Below are positions 1 to 7,783 of a DNA stretch of 41,299 nt, piece by piece. The stretch spans positions 1-41,299 of the forward strand of contig NZ_QJUG01000059.1 of assembly GCF_003426775.1 (NCBI RefSeq), written 5' to 3'. Position 1 is the first letter of the stretch, and each line of letters begins with the position of its first letter. The position numbers were made by a program, and so were the translations under genes. The notes under the pieces are model-generated. The model saw only the letters and a list, made by a program, of their open reading frames with translations. It searched no databases and was not told the origin of the DNA. Source of the DNA: Allorhizocola rhizosphaerae (lineage in GTDB: Bacteria > Actinomycetota > Actinomycetes > Mycobacteriales > Micromonosporaceae).

Positions 1-450
1 CTCCTGCCCGCCGGGCCGCCTGCGCACCCGGGCCGCGGCCGACGCCGCGCGGATCCACAAGGCACGAAACGGTAACCACAGCGCGAGCGCGATCAGGATG
101 GGCACCCCGCCGGTGAGCCACGCCAGCACGGTCGCCAGATCGCCGACCGCCTCCTGCTGAGTGCGGCCCGCGTCGGCGATCCCGCGCGCCGCCTCCGCCG
201 CGCTGCCGAACGGCGCGGCCACGTTGCGCCCGATGAGCGGCACGGCGGCGGCCCGGTTTTGCGCGTCGGTGAGGTCGGCCGCGAGCCGGTCGCCCGAGCT
301 TTCCAGCTTCTGGCCGGGCACGGCGAGCTTTTGCACGAAGTGATACAGCCAGACCGCCGACCAGATCCACAATAGACTCCAGCCGGCGAGCGCCAGGTCA
401 GCAACGATCTGCCGGGTCAACCGCCACGGCCGCTCCGCATACACCTTCAT
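1..450 (-). CDS. Membrane protein, C-terminus cut by window edge
   Basis: The reading frame opens with ATG at 450 and stays open to base 1, giving 150 codons without a stop, so the C-terminus lies outside the window. It shows a cytoplasmic N-terminus (MKVYAERPWRLTRQ), a first membrane segment at about residues 18-38, a long soluble stretch of about 70 residues rich in Ala, Arg and Asp, and a second membrane segment at about 117-135 followed by a very basic tail. This resembles a conserved two-helix membrane protein of actinomycetes of unknown function; that is an impression from memory. The ATG lies 5 bases after the stop of the upstream membrane protein gene, so the two are probably co-transcribed. 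No function is proposed. Confidence 0.7.
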   Translation of the reverse strand, partial: MKVYAERPWRLTRQIVADLALAGWSLLWIWSAVWLYHFVQKLAVPGQKLESSGDRLAADLTDAQNRAAAVPLIGRNVAAPFGSAAEAARGIADAGRTQQEAVGDLATVLAWLTGGVPILIALALWLPFRALWIRAASAAARVRRRPGGQE

Positions 451-455
451 GGGTA

Positions 456-1724
456 TCACTGTGCCCGATTACGCACCCGCTCACACGGGATCGTGCTGTG
501 CCACCACGTCGAGTCTCGTCCAGGTTGGACGTATTCCTGGAGCGCGGGATCGGCGCACGCGGCCTGGGCGTTGCGCACCACCTGGTCCCATGGCCAGGTC
601 GTGGTCCGGCCGTTGTCCACGCGGAAATTGAAGATCACCGCTACGGAGAGAACAGCGATCACGCCTATCGCGGGCCATGCCGACTTATGAGGCCGCAGGA
701 CGGCCGCGAGCGCCACGTAGAACAGCAGAGCGGGAGCGATCAGGTAGCGCGGTTGCGGGAATCCCGAATTGGTGATGGCCGCGAACAGCACGAGGCTGAA
801 CCCGAGCGCGGCGGCGGCGAGTGGCCAGTGCGGCCGCGTCACCTTGGTCAGCGCGCAGGCGATCGCGGCCAGCACGATGGCCCACGCGAGCACGATCAGC
901 GCGATGTTGGGCGCGGGCGTGGGCGTCACCGGGTTGCCGGACGGCTCGACGCCCGGACCGCCGAGCCAGCGCTCGCCCAGCAGGGCCCGCGGCACGAGCC
1001 ACGTCACGTACTCGTTGAGCACCCACACCGGGTCGTATCGCTGGCAGCACACGTGCGACCGGCTCGCCTTGCCCAGGGCCAGCCCGAGGAAGTGCAGGCC
1101 CATGCCGGCGAAGTAGGCCAGGGGTACGAACCACTCGCGCATCTTCCACAGGCGCCAGATCGCGAGCGGAGCCAGCACCGCCGGGATGATGCTGCTGAAC
1201 GCGATGAACGCCGTCGCGCCAACGGCGACCACCTGGCCGGTTTTGGAAGCAGGGCGCCACAGCATGAGCCAGAACAGCGCGTAGAGTCCCGGAAACTGCA
1301 GCGTGGCCACGTCGTTGTCGGCCTGCGTGCGGGCGAGCGGGAGCAGCACGACCGGCGCGGCCACGAACAGCCGCAGCCACCACTGCTCGATGAACTGCCC
1401 GCCGGCCGTGTATGCGATCGCCCCATACGACGCCGTGATCAGTGCGGCCGATGTCGACAGCAGCACGGCCGACCACGACACCGGGAAAAGCGAGACGATT
1501 TCGGCCAGGACGCGCGGGCCGATGTGGTAATAGCCGTTGAGCGACTTGAACAGATTGTGCCGCAGCGTGTCGGTGAGCGCGTCGTTCAGGAAGACCTGGG
1601 CGTCCTCGATCCACACCGAGTTCAATGAGCCGGGCCCGCGGCTGCGCAGCAGGCTCAGCGCCGCGCCGGCGCATATGGCCAGTCCACCCCAGAGGATGCG
1701 GTACCGCGTCGAGAACGCTTGCAT
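456..1724 (-). CDS. Polytopic membrane protein, GT-C-like hypothetical
   Basis: A protein of 422 residues with roughly ten hydrophobic helices separated by short loops. An early extracytoplasmic segment contains SVWIEDAQVFLNDAL, and a C-terminal soluble stretch of about 60 residues carries Cys and Trp residues (AACADPALQEY, STIPCERV). An acidic first loop, many helices and a final soluble part recall integral-membrane glycosyltransferase/mannosyltransferase (GT-C) folds, but no diagnostic motif lets me name a substrate. The frame could begin at GTG 1733, but a TAATGT -10 element (1732-1737 on this strand) overlaps that codon and ends seven bases before ATG 1724, so a leaderless start at 1724 is preferred. 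The next gene begins 5 bases downstream. Confidence 0.72.
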   Translation of the reverse strand: MQAFSTRYRILWGGLAICAGAALSLLRSRGPGSLNSVWIEDAQVFLNDALTDTLRHNLFKSLNGYYHIGPRVLAEIVSLFPVSWSAVLLSTSAALITASYGAIAYTAGGQFIEQWWLRLFVAAPVVLLPLARTQADNDVATLQFPGLYALFWLMLWRPASKTGQVVAVGATAFIAFSSIIPAVLAPLAIWRLWKMREWFVPLAYFAGMGLHFLGLALGKASRSHVCCQRYDPVWVLNEYVTWLVPRALLGERWLGGPGVEPSGNPVTPTPAPNIALIVLAWAIVLAAIACALTKVTRPHWPLAAAALGFSLVLFAAITNSGFPQPRYLIAPALLFYVALAAVLRPHKSAWPAIGVIAVLSVAVIFNFRVDNGRTTTWPWDQVVRNAQAACADPALQEYVQPGRDSTWWHSTIPCERVRNRAQ

Positions 1725-1731
1725 CCTGCGC

Positions 1732-1737
1732 ACATTA
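1732..1737 (-). promoter_or_regulatory. -10 element, probable leaderless promoter
   Basis: TAATGT on the minus strand ends seven bases before ATG 1724. It overlaps the alternative GTG start at 1733, which makes that start unlikely. No convincing -35 is seen. Confidence 0.35.
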
Positions 1738-1791
1738 GGGCATGCGCGTTATCGGGGCGCGACGGGGTACAGCATGCTATTCATTTAGGAT

Positions 1792-2913
1792 ATGAGCGAA
1801 AAAATCCAACCATTCCGGATCAGCATCCCGCAGGCCGACCTCGACGACCTCAACGAGCGGCTGCGCCGCACCCGCTGGGCCAACGAACTGCCCTCCGACC
1901 AGCGTGGCAACGGTCAGCAGCACGGCCCAATCCCGCCCGGTTGGGAGTACGGCGTGCCCGTTGACTACGTGCGCGAGCTGCTCGACTACTGGGCGCACGG
2001 GTTCGACTGGCGCGTGCAGGAGGCCCGACTCAACGCCTATCCGCAGTTCATCACCGAGATCGACGGGCAGACCATCCACTTCGCACACCTCAAGTCCAAG
2101 AACCCCGACGCGCTGCCGCTGATCCTCACGCACGGCTGGCCCAACACGTTCGCCGAATATCTCGGGCTGGTCGACGAGCTCACCGACGACTTCCACCTCG
2201 TGATCCCGTCACTGCCCGGGTTCGGGTTCTCCGGGGCGACGCGGGAGAAGGGGTGGGACGCGCAGCGCACGGCGCGGGCATGGGCCGAACTCATGCGGCG
2301 CCTGGGATATGAGCGTTATGGCGTGACCGGCAACGACGCGGGCGCGATCGTGGCTCCGCTGCTGGGGCGCGTCGATCCGGCGGGCGTGGTCGCGGTACAC
2401 GTCAATCAAATCTTCTCCTTCCCGACCGGCGACCCGGCCGAATTCGAGGGGCTGTCACCGGAAGATTTTCAGTACCTTCAATTCCTCCAGTCGTTTGTGG
2501 AGCACTCCGTGCACGACAAGCTGCAGCAGGCGCAGCCGCAGACGATCGCGCACGCGCTGGCCGACTCGCCGGCCGGGCAGTTGGCCTGGAGCGGGCAGCT
2601 GTTCGGCAACTCGCTGCACCGCGAGGACATCCTCACCAACGTGTCGATCTACTGGTTCACCAACACGGGAGCCTCGTCCGCGCGGTTCTACTACGAAAAC
2701 CACCACGCGCAGCAGCCGAAGGAGCCCACGACGGTCCCGCTCGGCCTGGCCAGCTTCGCCTACGATTTTCGGCCGCTGCGCAGGTTCGCCGAGCGGGACC
2801 ACCAAAACATCGTGTCTTGGAACGAGTACGACCGGGGCAGTCACTGGGCCACACACGACGCGCCAGACCTGCTGGCCGCCGACATCAAGCAGTTCTTCAG
2901 CAAGACTGTTTAG
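1792..2913 (+). CDS. Epoxide hydrolase family alpha/beta hydrolase
   Basis: A 373-residue protein with the N-terminal EHN domain of microsomal-type epoxide hydrolases (residues about 5-110, IQPFRISIPQADLDDLNERL) followed by an alpha/beta-hydrolase core. HGWP at 114-117 is the oxyanion-hole motif. GNDAG at 180-184 is the nucleophile elbow, with Asp182 as the likely nucleophile. His351 in GSHWATHDAP is the probable catalytic base. Family members open epoxides through an alkyl-enzyme ester; the substrate cannot be read from sequence. The elbow has Asn-Asp-Ala where many relatives have Gly-Asp-Trp. The ATG at 1792 follows an AGGA stretch with very short spacing. The gene stands alone, divergent from the membrane protein pair and convergent with the zinc operon. 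Confidence 0.88.
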   Translation: MSEKIQPFRISIPQADLDDLNERLRRTRWANELPSDQRGNGQQHGPIPPGWEYGVPVDYVRELLDYWAHGFDWRVQEARLNAYPQFITEIDGQTIHFAHLKSKNPDALPLILTHGWPNTFAEYLGLVDELTDDFHLVIPSLPGFGFSGATREKGWDAQRTARAWAELMRRLGYERYGVTGNDAGAIVAPLLGRVDPAGVVAVHVNQIFSFPTGDPAEFEGLSPEDFQYLQFLQSFVEHSVHDKLQQAQPQTIAHALADSPAGQLAWSGQLFGNSLHREDILTNVSIYWFTNTGASSARFYYENHHAQQPKEPTTVPLGLASFAYDFRPLRRFAERDHQNIVSWNEYDRGSHWATHDAPDLLAADIKQFFSKTV

Positions 2914-2933
2914 CTTGCTCCCGCCAAAGCAAG
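2914..2933. terminator. Weak hairpin after the hydrolase stop
   Basis: CTTGCT (2914-2919) pairs with AGCAAG (2928-2933) around an 8-base loop, starting directly at the stop codon of the hydrolase. There is no T-run, so termination is only a possibility between these convergent genes. Confidence 0.25.
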
Positions 2934-3027
2934 TCGCGTGGATCGCCCCGGAAGGCGCCGTCTTCCCTGGCGATCCTGGGGCCCCTACCCAAGATCGCGC
3001 AGTCCAGACGCCGCCGGGCGATCCACC

Positions 3028-3333
3028 CTAAGCACGCCTCTCCCCGGCGTGGGCGACCGCATCCCGGACGATGTGCGCGATGTGCTCATCGACCAGCGAA
3101 TAGGCGATCTCTCGCCCACGCCGCTCGGCCCGCACCACCGCCGAGCCGCGCAGCACGCGCAGGTGCTGGGACACCAGCGGCTGCGGCACGGCTAAGGCCT
3201 CCACGAGCTCGTGCACATATCGCTCACCGTGTCGGGAAAGCTCCGTCACGATGGCAACCCGAACGGTTGCTGCCAATGCCCGCAGAAGATCGCTAGCACG
3301 TTGATACGCGTCGGAATCGGTCACGAGACTCAC
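3028..3333 (-). CDS. ArsR/SmtB-family zinc-sensing repressor
   Basis: A 101-residue winged-helix protein. The recognition region is VPQPLVSQHLRVLRGSAVV (about residues 49-67), followed by a beta-wing with RRGREIAYSL. The C-terminal helix has Asp82, His84, His95 and Glu98, exactly the D-x-H-x10-H-x2-E spacing of the alpha5 zinc site of SmtB/CzrA sensors, in which metal bridges the dimer and releases DNA. It is the last gene of the zinc-uptake operon, 9 bases after znuB. An ArsR sensor, normally released from efflux genes by zinc, is an interesting partner for an import operon that also has a Zur-type box; its targets may lie elsewhere. The start is GTG 3333; a second GTG nine bases in is possible. 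Confidence 0.87.
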   Translation of the reverse strand: MSLVTDSDAYQRASDLLRALAATVRVAIVTELSRHGERYVHELVEALAVPQPLVSQHLRVLRGSAVVRAERRGREIAYSLVDEHIAHIVRDAVAHAGERRA

Positions 3334-3342
3334 GGTAACTTG

Positions 3343-4191
3343 TCATCCCTCGAGTACCCACTCGGGCGGCTCCCCGGCTGAGCCGTTACTCACCCGCTTT
3401 CGCCTGCGCAGCAACGGGCCGGCAAGCACCATCAGCACAAAAAGAGCGATCGCGGTGAGTACGACGGTCGCGCCGGTGCCCGTGTCGAGGCGCAGCGACA
3501 GGAAGAATCCACCCGCCCCGGCGCCGACCCCGCCCAGCATGGACAGCAGCATGGTGCCCGCGAAGCCGCGCGAGAGCTGCTGGGCCGCCGCGACCGGCAC
3601 GACCATGAGCGCGCTGACCAGCAGCAACCCGACCGCGCGCATCGCCACGGTCACGGTGACCGCCGCCATCACGGCGAGAAGCAGGTTGAGCAGGCGGACC
3701 GGAAGCCCCGAGACCTTGGCGTATTCCTCGTCCTGGCAGATCGCGAACAGCCACGGGCGCAGGCCGAGCGTCACGAGGAGCACTATCGCCCCGAGCACCG
3801 CCATGACGATCAGATCGTCCTCGGTCGTGGTCAGCGGGGAGCCGAACAGATATGCCATCAGGTTGGCGTTGGACTTGCCCGGGGCCAGCCCCACCAGGAA
3901 TACGCCGCCCGAAATCCCGCCGTAGAACAGGATCGCCAGCGCCATGTCGCCCGAGGTGCGGCCGCGGGAGCGGACGAGCTCGACCGCGATCGATCCCAGC
4001 GTGGCCACGATGACCGCCATGAGGACCGGTTGGGTGCTGGTCAGCAGGCCCAGGCCGACGCCGGTCAGCGCGATGTGCCCGATCCCGTCGCCGATCAGCG
4101 ACATGCGGCGCTGCACCAGATAGATCCCCAACGATGGAGCCACCAGCCCCGTGATCAGGACACCGAGCAGCGCCCGTTCAAAAAGATCCAT
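3343..4191 (-). CDS. znuB: Zinc ABC transporter permease
   Basis: A 282-residue ABC-3-type permease with about eight hydrophobic helices. It has the family N-terminus LVAPSLGIYLVQRRMSLIGDG and the conserved loop region near RPWLFAICQDEEYAKVSGL. It should form the membrane channel for zinc, or possibly manganese, together with the adjacent ATPase and binding protein. I place the start at ATG 4191, two bases after the ATPase stop; the frame extends to a TTG at 4209, which would overlap the ATPase gene and has a badly spaced ribosome site. A charged tail (LLRRRKRVSNGSAGE) ends the protein. Metal choice is inferred from the neighbours rather than from the permease itself. Confidence 0.9.
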   Translation of the reverse strand: MDLFERALLGVLITGLVAPSLGIYLVQRRMSLIGDGIGHIALTGVGLGLLTSTQPVLMAVIVATLGSIAVELVRSRGRTSGDMALAILFYGGISGGVFLVGLAPGKSNANLMAYLFGSPLTTTEDDLIVMAVLGAIVLLVTLGLRPWLFAICQDEEYAKVSGLPVRLLNLLLAVMAAVTVTVAMRAVGLLLVSALMVVPVAAAQQLSRGFAGTMLLSMLGGVGAGAGGFFLSLRLDTGTGATVVLTAIALFVLMVLAGPLLRRRKRVSNGSAGEPPEWVLEG

Positions 4192-4193
4192 TT

Positions 4194-4955
4194 CTATCTG
4201 GTACCCCAAAAGCCTTCGCCGTGGTCGGGAGCGTGTGGATGAACATGATCATGGTCGGGATCGGCGTGGTGCCCGGCCGGCTCGGGGACGGGCCCGTCAT
4301 GGGCGATCACGCCATCGTGCACGACCACGGCGCGGGTCACGACCGGGCGCAGCGGGCCGAGCTCGTGCGCGACCAGGACCACCGTCCCGCCACCATCGAC
4401 GAACACGCGCAGCGCGTGGGCGAACGCCTCCTGCGAGGCGGCGTCCACCCCCGCCGTCGGCTCGTCGAGCACGAGCAGATCGGGCTCGCCCGCGAGGGCC
4501 CGCGCGATGAGCGTGCGCTGCTGCTGCCCACCGGAAAGGGTCGCGACCGGGTCCTTGGCCCGCGAGCCCAGGCCCACCATGGCGATGGCGTCGTGCACGG
4601 CCTTGCGGTCGCGCGCGCCCGGCGGGCGCAGGAAGCCGCGCTTGCCCAGCCGGCCGGCCGCCACCACCTCGCGCACGGTCGCCGGAACCCCACTGCCCGC
4701 GCCCATCCGCTGAGGCACATAGCCGATCCGCCGCCACTGGCGGAAGCGCCGCAATGGTGTCTCGAACAGCTCCACCGAACCGTCGCTGAGCGGCACGAGC
4801 CCGAGTGCGGCACGGATCAGGGTCGACTTGCCGCTGCCGTTGGCGCCCAGGATGGCGAGCACGTCTCCGGTGTGGACGATCAGGCTCAGGTCGCGCAACA
4901 CGGGGCGGCCGCTGAACGCGACCGCCCCATGCTCAATCCGAAGGACCGATGTCAT
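4194..4955 (-). CDS. znuC: Zinc ABC transporter ATPase with His-rich tail
   Basis: A 253-residue ABC ATPase: Walker A GANGSGKS at 37-44, Q-loop YVPQ near 79-82, signature LSGGQ at 140-144, Walker B LLVLDEP at 160-166 and a switch His in VAHEL near 197. The C-terminus (about 229-245) holds seven histidines interleaved with Asp (GHHADPDHDHVHPH), a probable zinc-binding tail not needed for ATPase function. The gene overlaps the binding-protein gene by four bases (ATGA at 4952-4955) and stops two bases before the permease start, so the three are translationally linked. A longer frame upstream is only the shadow of the binding-protein gene. Confidence 0.92.
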   Translation of the reverse strand: MTSVLRIEHGAVAFSGRPVLRDLSLIVHTGDVLAILGANGSGKSTLIRAALGLVPLSDGSVELFETPLRRFRQWRRIGYVPQRMGAGSGVPATVREVVAAGRLGKRGFLRPPGARDRKAVHDAIAMVGLGSRAKDPVATLSGGQQQRTLIARALAGEPDLLVLDEPTAGVDAASQEAFAHALRVFVDGGGTVVLVAHELGPLRPVVTRAVVVHDGVIAHDGPVPEPAGHHADPDHDHVHPHAPDHGEGFWGTR

Positions 4956-5875
4956 GCACAACCTAACGCTTCGCGCAGGGTTTTCAGATTGGCCCGCATG
5001 ACCGAAAAGTAGTCGTCGGTGCTGCCCGCCGCCAAACCCTCCAGCGGGTCGAGCACGGCGGTCTTCGCCCCGACCTCCTTGGCCAGGGCCTCGGCCACCT
5101 TCGGTGAGACCAGCGTCTCGAAGAAGATGGTCTTCGCGTCGTGCTCCTTGGCCTCCTCGGCGACCTCGGCCAGGCGCTGCGGCGTCGGTTCGGCCTCGGG
5201 GTCGAGCCCGGTGATGCCGATCTGCTCCAGGTCGTAGCGCTTGGCCAGGTAGCCGAAGGCGGCGTGGCTGGTCACGATCTCGCGGCGCTCGCACGTCTTG
5301 AGCCCGGCGGTGAACTCACCGTCCAGTTTGGTCAATTCGGCCTTGAGCGCTTGCGCGTTGGCCGTGTAGTCGGCCGCGTAGGTCGCGTCGGCCTTGCCCA
5401 GCTGGCTCGCGACCGCCTCGGCGATCGTGGCCAGGCGGGTCGGGTCGAGCCACACGTGCGGGTCGAGCTCCTCGTCCTGCTTCGCGTCGGGCGCGGGGGA
5501 CGGCTCTGTCTCGTGCTCGTGCGCCTCGCCCTTCTCCAGCGGTGTCACGGTCGTCACGTCGAACGACTTCGCGGCCGCGTTTTGCTCGACGGCCTTGTCG
5601 AGCTCGGGCTGGAACCCCTTAAGGTAGATCACCAGGTCGGCCCCTGCCACCTGAGTGATCTGTGAGGGCTTGAGCTCCAGGTCGTGTGGCTCGGCGCCCG
5701 GCTGGGCAAGGTTGGTGACCTGCACATGGTCGCCGCCGACCCGCTGGGCGACGAACTGCAGCGGATAGAAGCCCGCCACCACGTCAACCTTGCCCGGCAC
5801 AGCGGGCTCGGTCCCCCCGCCGCACGCGGCAAGGGTGGTCAGCGCGGCAGCGGCGATGAGAATGCGGCTCAACAT
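4952..5875 (-). CDS. znuA: Zinc ABC transporter substrate-binding lipoprotein
   Basis: A 307-residue cluster A-I (TroA/ZnuA) binding protein. It starts with a lipoprotein signal ending in LAAC (Cys18). The expected metal ligands are visible: His64 in EPHDLEL, His140 in DPHVWLDP, His204 in TSHAAFGYL and an Asp near the C-terminus in AVLDPLEG. Between the first two ligands lies an acidic, His-bearing loop (about 115-138, EAHEHETEPSP), typical of zinc rather than manganese binders. ATG 5875 is preferred because GGAGG lies just upstream; an upstream ATG at 5911 would put the Zur-like box inside the gene. It is the first gene of the operon znuA-znuC-znuB-arsR. Confidence 0.92.
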   Translation of the reverse strand: MLSRILIAAAALTTLAACGGGTEPAVPGKVDVVAGFYPLQFVAQRVGGDHVQVTNLAQPGAEPHDLELKPSQITQVAGADLVIYLKGFQPELDKAVEQNAAAKSFDVTTVTPLEKGEAHEHETEPSPAPDAKQDEELDPHVWLDPTRLATIAEAVASQLGKADATYAADYTANAQALKAELTKLDGEFTAGLKTCERREIVTSHAAFGYLAKRYDLEQIGITGLDPEAEPTPQRLAEVAEEAKEHDAKTIFFETLVSPKVAEALAKEVGAKTAVLDPLEGLAAGSTDDYFSVMRANLKTLREALGCA

Positions 5876-5895
5876 GACCTCCACTCTCCCCAAAA

Positions 5896-5910
5896 TGAGA
5901 ATGATTGTCA
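5896..5910. promoter_or_regulatory. Zur-like operator of the zinc operon
   Basis: TGAGAATGATTGTCA is a 7-1-7 inverted repeat with one mismatch, matching the AT-rich core typical of actinobacterial Zur/Fur-type boxes. It lies 21 bases upstream of the znuA ATG and overlaps a TTGACA -35-like hexamer on the minus strand, so zinc-loaded Zur would block transcription. No Zur (Fur family) gene lies in this window. Confidence 0.7.
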
Positions 5911-5930
5911 AAACCGCATGGGTCCATGTC

Positions 5931-6176
5931 CTAGCCGAAGATCAAGATTAGCGCCGTGATCACCAGCAGGACCAGCACAAATACCCGCAAAATGCGGGTG
6001 GAGTTCGGCTGCACCGGCCACGTCGTGGCCATCAGCGCGCCCAGGCCCGCCGCCAGGACGAGCAGCAGAAGCCCGCCCACAACACCCTTGATGAACAGCG
6101 CGCCCAGCAGCAGCGCCAGGGTGATCAGGAACACGGCTGTACGGTTAAGCCGCGCCAGCTTTTCCAGAAAAGCCAT
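5931..6176 (-). CDS. Small membrane protein, unknown function
   Basis: An 81-residue protein with two long hydrophobic stretches, about residues 13-45 (several leucine/glycine-rich turns that could form one or two helices) and 59-79, joined by a short polar loop (TWPVQPNSTR). The N-terminus MAFLEKLARLNRTA is amphipathic. Small proteins of this layout are common in actinomycetes; I cannot assign a function. ATG 6176 is favoured over ATG 6185, but both are possible. It is divergent from the 6213 gene and ends about 55 bases upstream of znuA on the same strand; the Zur-like box in between suggests separate transcription. Confidence 0.65.
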   Translation of the reverse strand: MAFLEKLARLNRTAVFLITLALLLGALFIKGVVGGLLLLVLAAGLGALMATTWPVQPNSTRILRVFVLVLLVITALILIFG

Positions 6177-6212
6177 GGCGTGCATTTAATAGCACGAAAG
6201 TGGGTTTGGACA

Positions 6213-6533
6213 GTGCTCGTACTCAATCGTTTCGTTGTGGCGTCAGACGATGACTTCGTGTCGCGCGCCCATGCCGCCTTGAAGGCCCTTTCGGAGGCCG
6301 ATGGTTACCTTCGCGGCGAGCTCATCCGCGCCCTTGACGACCCGACCCACTGGTGCCTGCTCACCGAGTGGAAAAACGTCGGCTCCTACCGCCGCGCCCT
6401 CGGCCGCTTCGACGTCAAAGTCACCGCCACCCCGCTCTTGGCCGAGTCCCTGATGGAACCCAGCGCCTACGAGACTCTGGCCGCAGCCCCACCCGGCGGC
6501 CCCATCGAGAGCTTCACGGGCGACCTCGCCTAG
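6213..6533 (+). CDS. Antibiotic biosynthesis monooxygenase-like small protein
   Basis: A 106-residue protein matching, from memory, the ferredoxin-like dimeric alpha/beta-barrel (ABM) family: a first strand VLVLNRFVV, a helix FVSRAHAALKALSEADG, a strand with RGELIRALDDP and the motif CLLTEWKNVGSYRRAL, then PLLAESLMEPSAYE. ABM-like proteins include cofactor-free monooxygenases and heme-degrading enzymes, but many have no known activity, and no catalytic residue can be singled out here. The start is placed at GTG 6213, giving the usual family N-terminus; the frame extends upstream to GTG 6180, which would overlap the divergent gene. Confidence 0.62.
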   Translation: MLVLNRFVVASDDDFVSRAHAALKALSEADGYLRGELIRALDDPTHWCLLTEWKNVGSYRRALGRFDVKVTATPLLAESLMEPSAYETLAAAPPGGPIESFTGDLA

Positions 6534-6576
6534 CGCGGAGGATGATGAAGCGGTCCCCAGGTGACGAGGAGGGCTC

Positions 6577-7173
6577 ATGACTATCACGATTCACCAGCCG
6601 CTGGGTTCCCGCGACTGGCGTCCGGAGGACATCGAGGCGCCGGAGCCAGTGGATTACGAGATCGTCGATGGGAACCTCGTCCTTATGGCGTTGCCGCAGA
6701 AATCCCTTTGGCATCAGACGCTCATGCATGAGTTGACGCAAGCGCTAAAGCAAGCCGCTCCATCGGGTTATAGGGCCACGCACGAGTTGACCGTAGGATA
6801 TTTCAGGCCGGGGGCGGCAAAGGAGACACTGCGCGAGCCCGACGTGCTGGTGCTGCGGCCGGGTGCCAAGGCGCGGCCCGGGAATGTCTTCGATCCTCGC
6901 GATGTGGTGCTGGCGGTCGAGGTCGAGTCTCCCAGCACGAGGGCGGTCGATCGCAAGGACAAGGTCGACGAATACGCGCGGGCGGGCATTCCGTGCTACT
7001 GGCGGGTTGAGCAGATCGAAGCCGAGGCGATTGTGCACATATATGAGATCGATCAAGCGACCGGTGAATATGCGTTGATCCGATCGATCGGGCCGAAGGA
7101 CAGCTTCCAGATGCAGCGGCCCTATCCGATCCTCATAGACCCCGTGGAGCTCGTCTCCGATCTGGCCGAGTGA
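6577..7173 (+). CDS. Uma2-family (DUF820) putative PD-(D/E)XK nuclease
   Basis: A 198-residue protein with the fold signature of the Uma2/DUF820 family: N-terminal YEIVDGNLVLM, EPDVLVLRPG in the middle (Asp in the second strand), then LAVEVESPSTRAVDRKDKVDEYARAGIPCYWRV, where the E-x-E and the following Lys fit a degenerate PD-(D/E)XK nuclease site. The family occurs in multiple copies in cyanobacteria and actinomycetes. A nuclease role is inferred from fold alone, and biological function is unknown. ATG 6577 has a strong GAGGAGGG ribosome site. It is a single gene, 43 bases after the small ABM-like gene. Confidence 0.85.
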   Translation: MTITIHQPLGSRDWRPEDIEAPEPVDYEIVDGNLVLMALPQKSLWHQTLMHELTQALKQAAPSGYRATHELTVGYFRPGAAKETLREPDVLVLRPGAKARPGNVFDPRDVVLAVEVESPSTRAVDRKDKVDEYARAGIPCYWRVEQIEAEAIVHIYEIDQATGEYALIRSIGPKDSFQMQRPYPILIDPVELVSDLAE

Positions 7174-7211
7174 GCAGCGGGGGGCGGCGGGCGGGTGATG
7201 CGGGGCGGGCC

Positions 7212-7217
7212 TAGGAT
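7212..7217 (+). promoter_or_regulatory. -10 element, leaderless start
   Basis: TAGGAT ends six bases before the GTG at 7224, the spacing that puts transcription start at the start codon. No ribosome site is seen. Confidence 0.4.
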
Positions 7218-7223
7218 CACAGC

Positions 7224-7706
7224 GTGACAGGTAGCGCTCCGATCCCGCAGGGCCCGGGCGTCACGGCGCCGTTTCCCGCGCCGCCGGCCGAGGGTGGCGG
7301 GGCGAGGCTGGGGTGGGCGCTGGCCGTGGCGGGGCTGTTCGTGGTGCTGTGCTGTGGCGGCGGGACCGCCGCGATGGTCGGGTTCGTGGTGACGCAGGTC
7401 GCGGCGACCGATGAGCAGTCGAAGGCGGTCGTGGGCGATTATCTCGACGCGCTGCGCGATGCCGACTACGACAAGGCATACGACCTGCTGTGCGACGAGC
7501 AGCAGCAGGGCATATCCGCAGACCGCTTCGAGGCCCGCGAGCGCTCCCGCAAGCGCCTGGAAAGTTACGAGATCGGCGAGATGGACATCACCACCGGCGG
7601 CGTGCCGGTCACCGAACGGTATCGCGACGGATCGATCGATGGGGTGACCTACTTCCTGGAGGCGGACCCCAAGAGCGGCCAGTTGGAGATATGCGGTCGA
7701 GAGTGA
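7224..7706 (+). CDS. Membrane-anchored secreted protein, unknown function
   Basis: A 160-residue protein with a Pro/Gly-rich cytoplasmic N-terminus, one membrane segment at about residues 29-60 (WALAVAGLFVVLCC followed by a second hydrophobic run) and an extracytoplasmic domain of about 95 residues. The domain begins SKAVVGDYLDALRDADYDKAYDLLCDEQ, the pattern of DUF4878-like/NTF2-like domains that follow a membrane anchor in many actinobacterial proteins. Two Cys residues (in LLCDEQ and LEICGRE) could form a disulfide outside the cell. GTG 7224 sits six bases after a TAGGAT -10 element. Ligand and role are unknown. Confidence 0.75.
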   Translation: MTGSAPIPQGPGVTAPFPAPPAEGGGARLGWALAVAGLFVVLCCGGGTAAMVGFVVTQVAATDEQSKAVVGDYLDALRDADYDKAYDLLCDEQQQGISADRFEARERSRKRLESYEIGEMDITTGGVPVTERYRDGSIDGVTYFLEADPKSGQLEICGRE

Positions 7707-7783
7707 CGAATCGCAACCTGTAACGTTGTGACATTCCGCCGACATCCGGCCGGCGGCGACCTCCATGGAAGGAGCATCAGCTC

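Noticed and set aside
5956-6189. Plus-strand frame opposite the small membrane protein
   Set aside because: Low-complexity Ser/Arg/Pro composition and no ribosome site. The minus-strand frame has coherent membrane helices.
7707-7783. T-box or other leader upstream of glyS
   Set aside because: Only 77 bases are available, with no stem I conserved features or T-box sequence visible.
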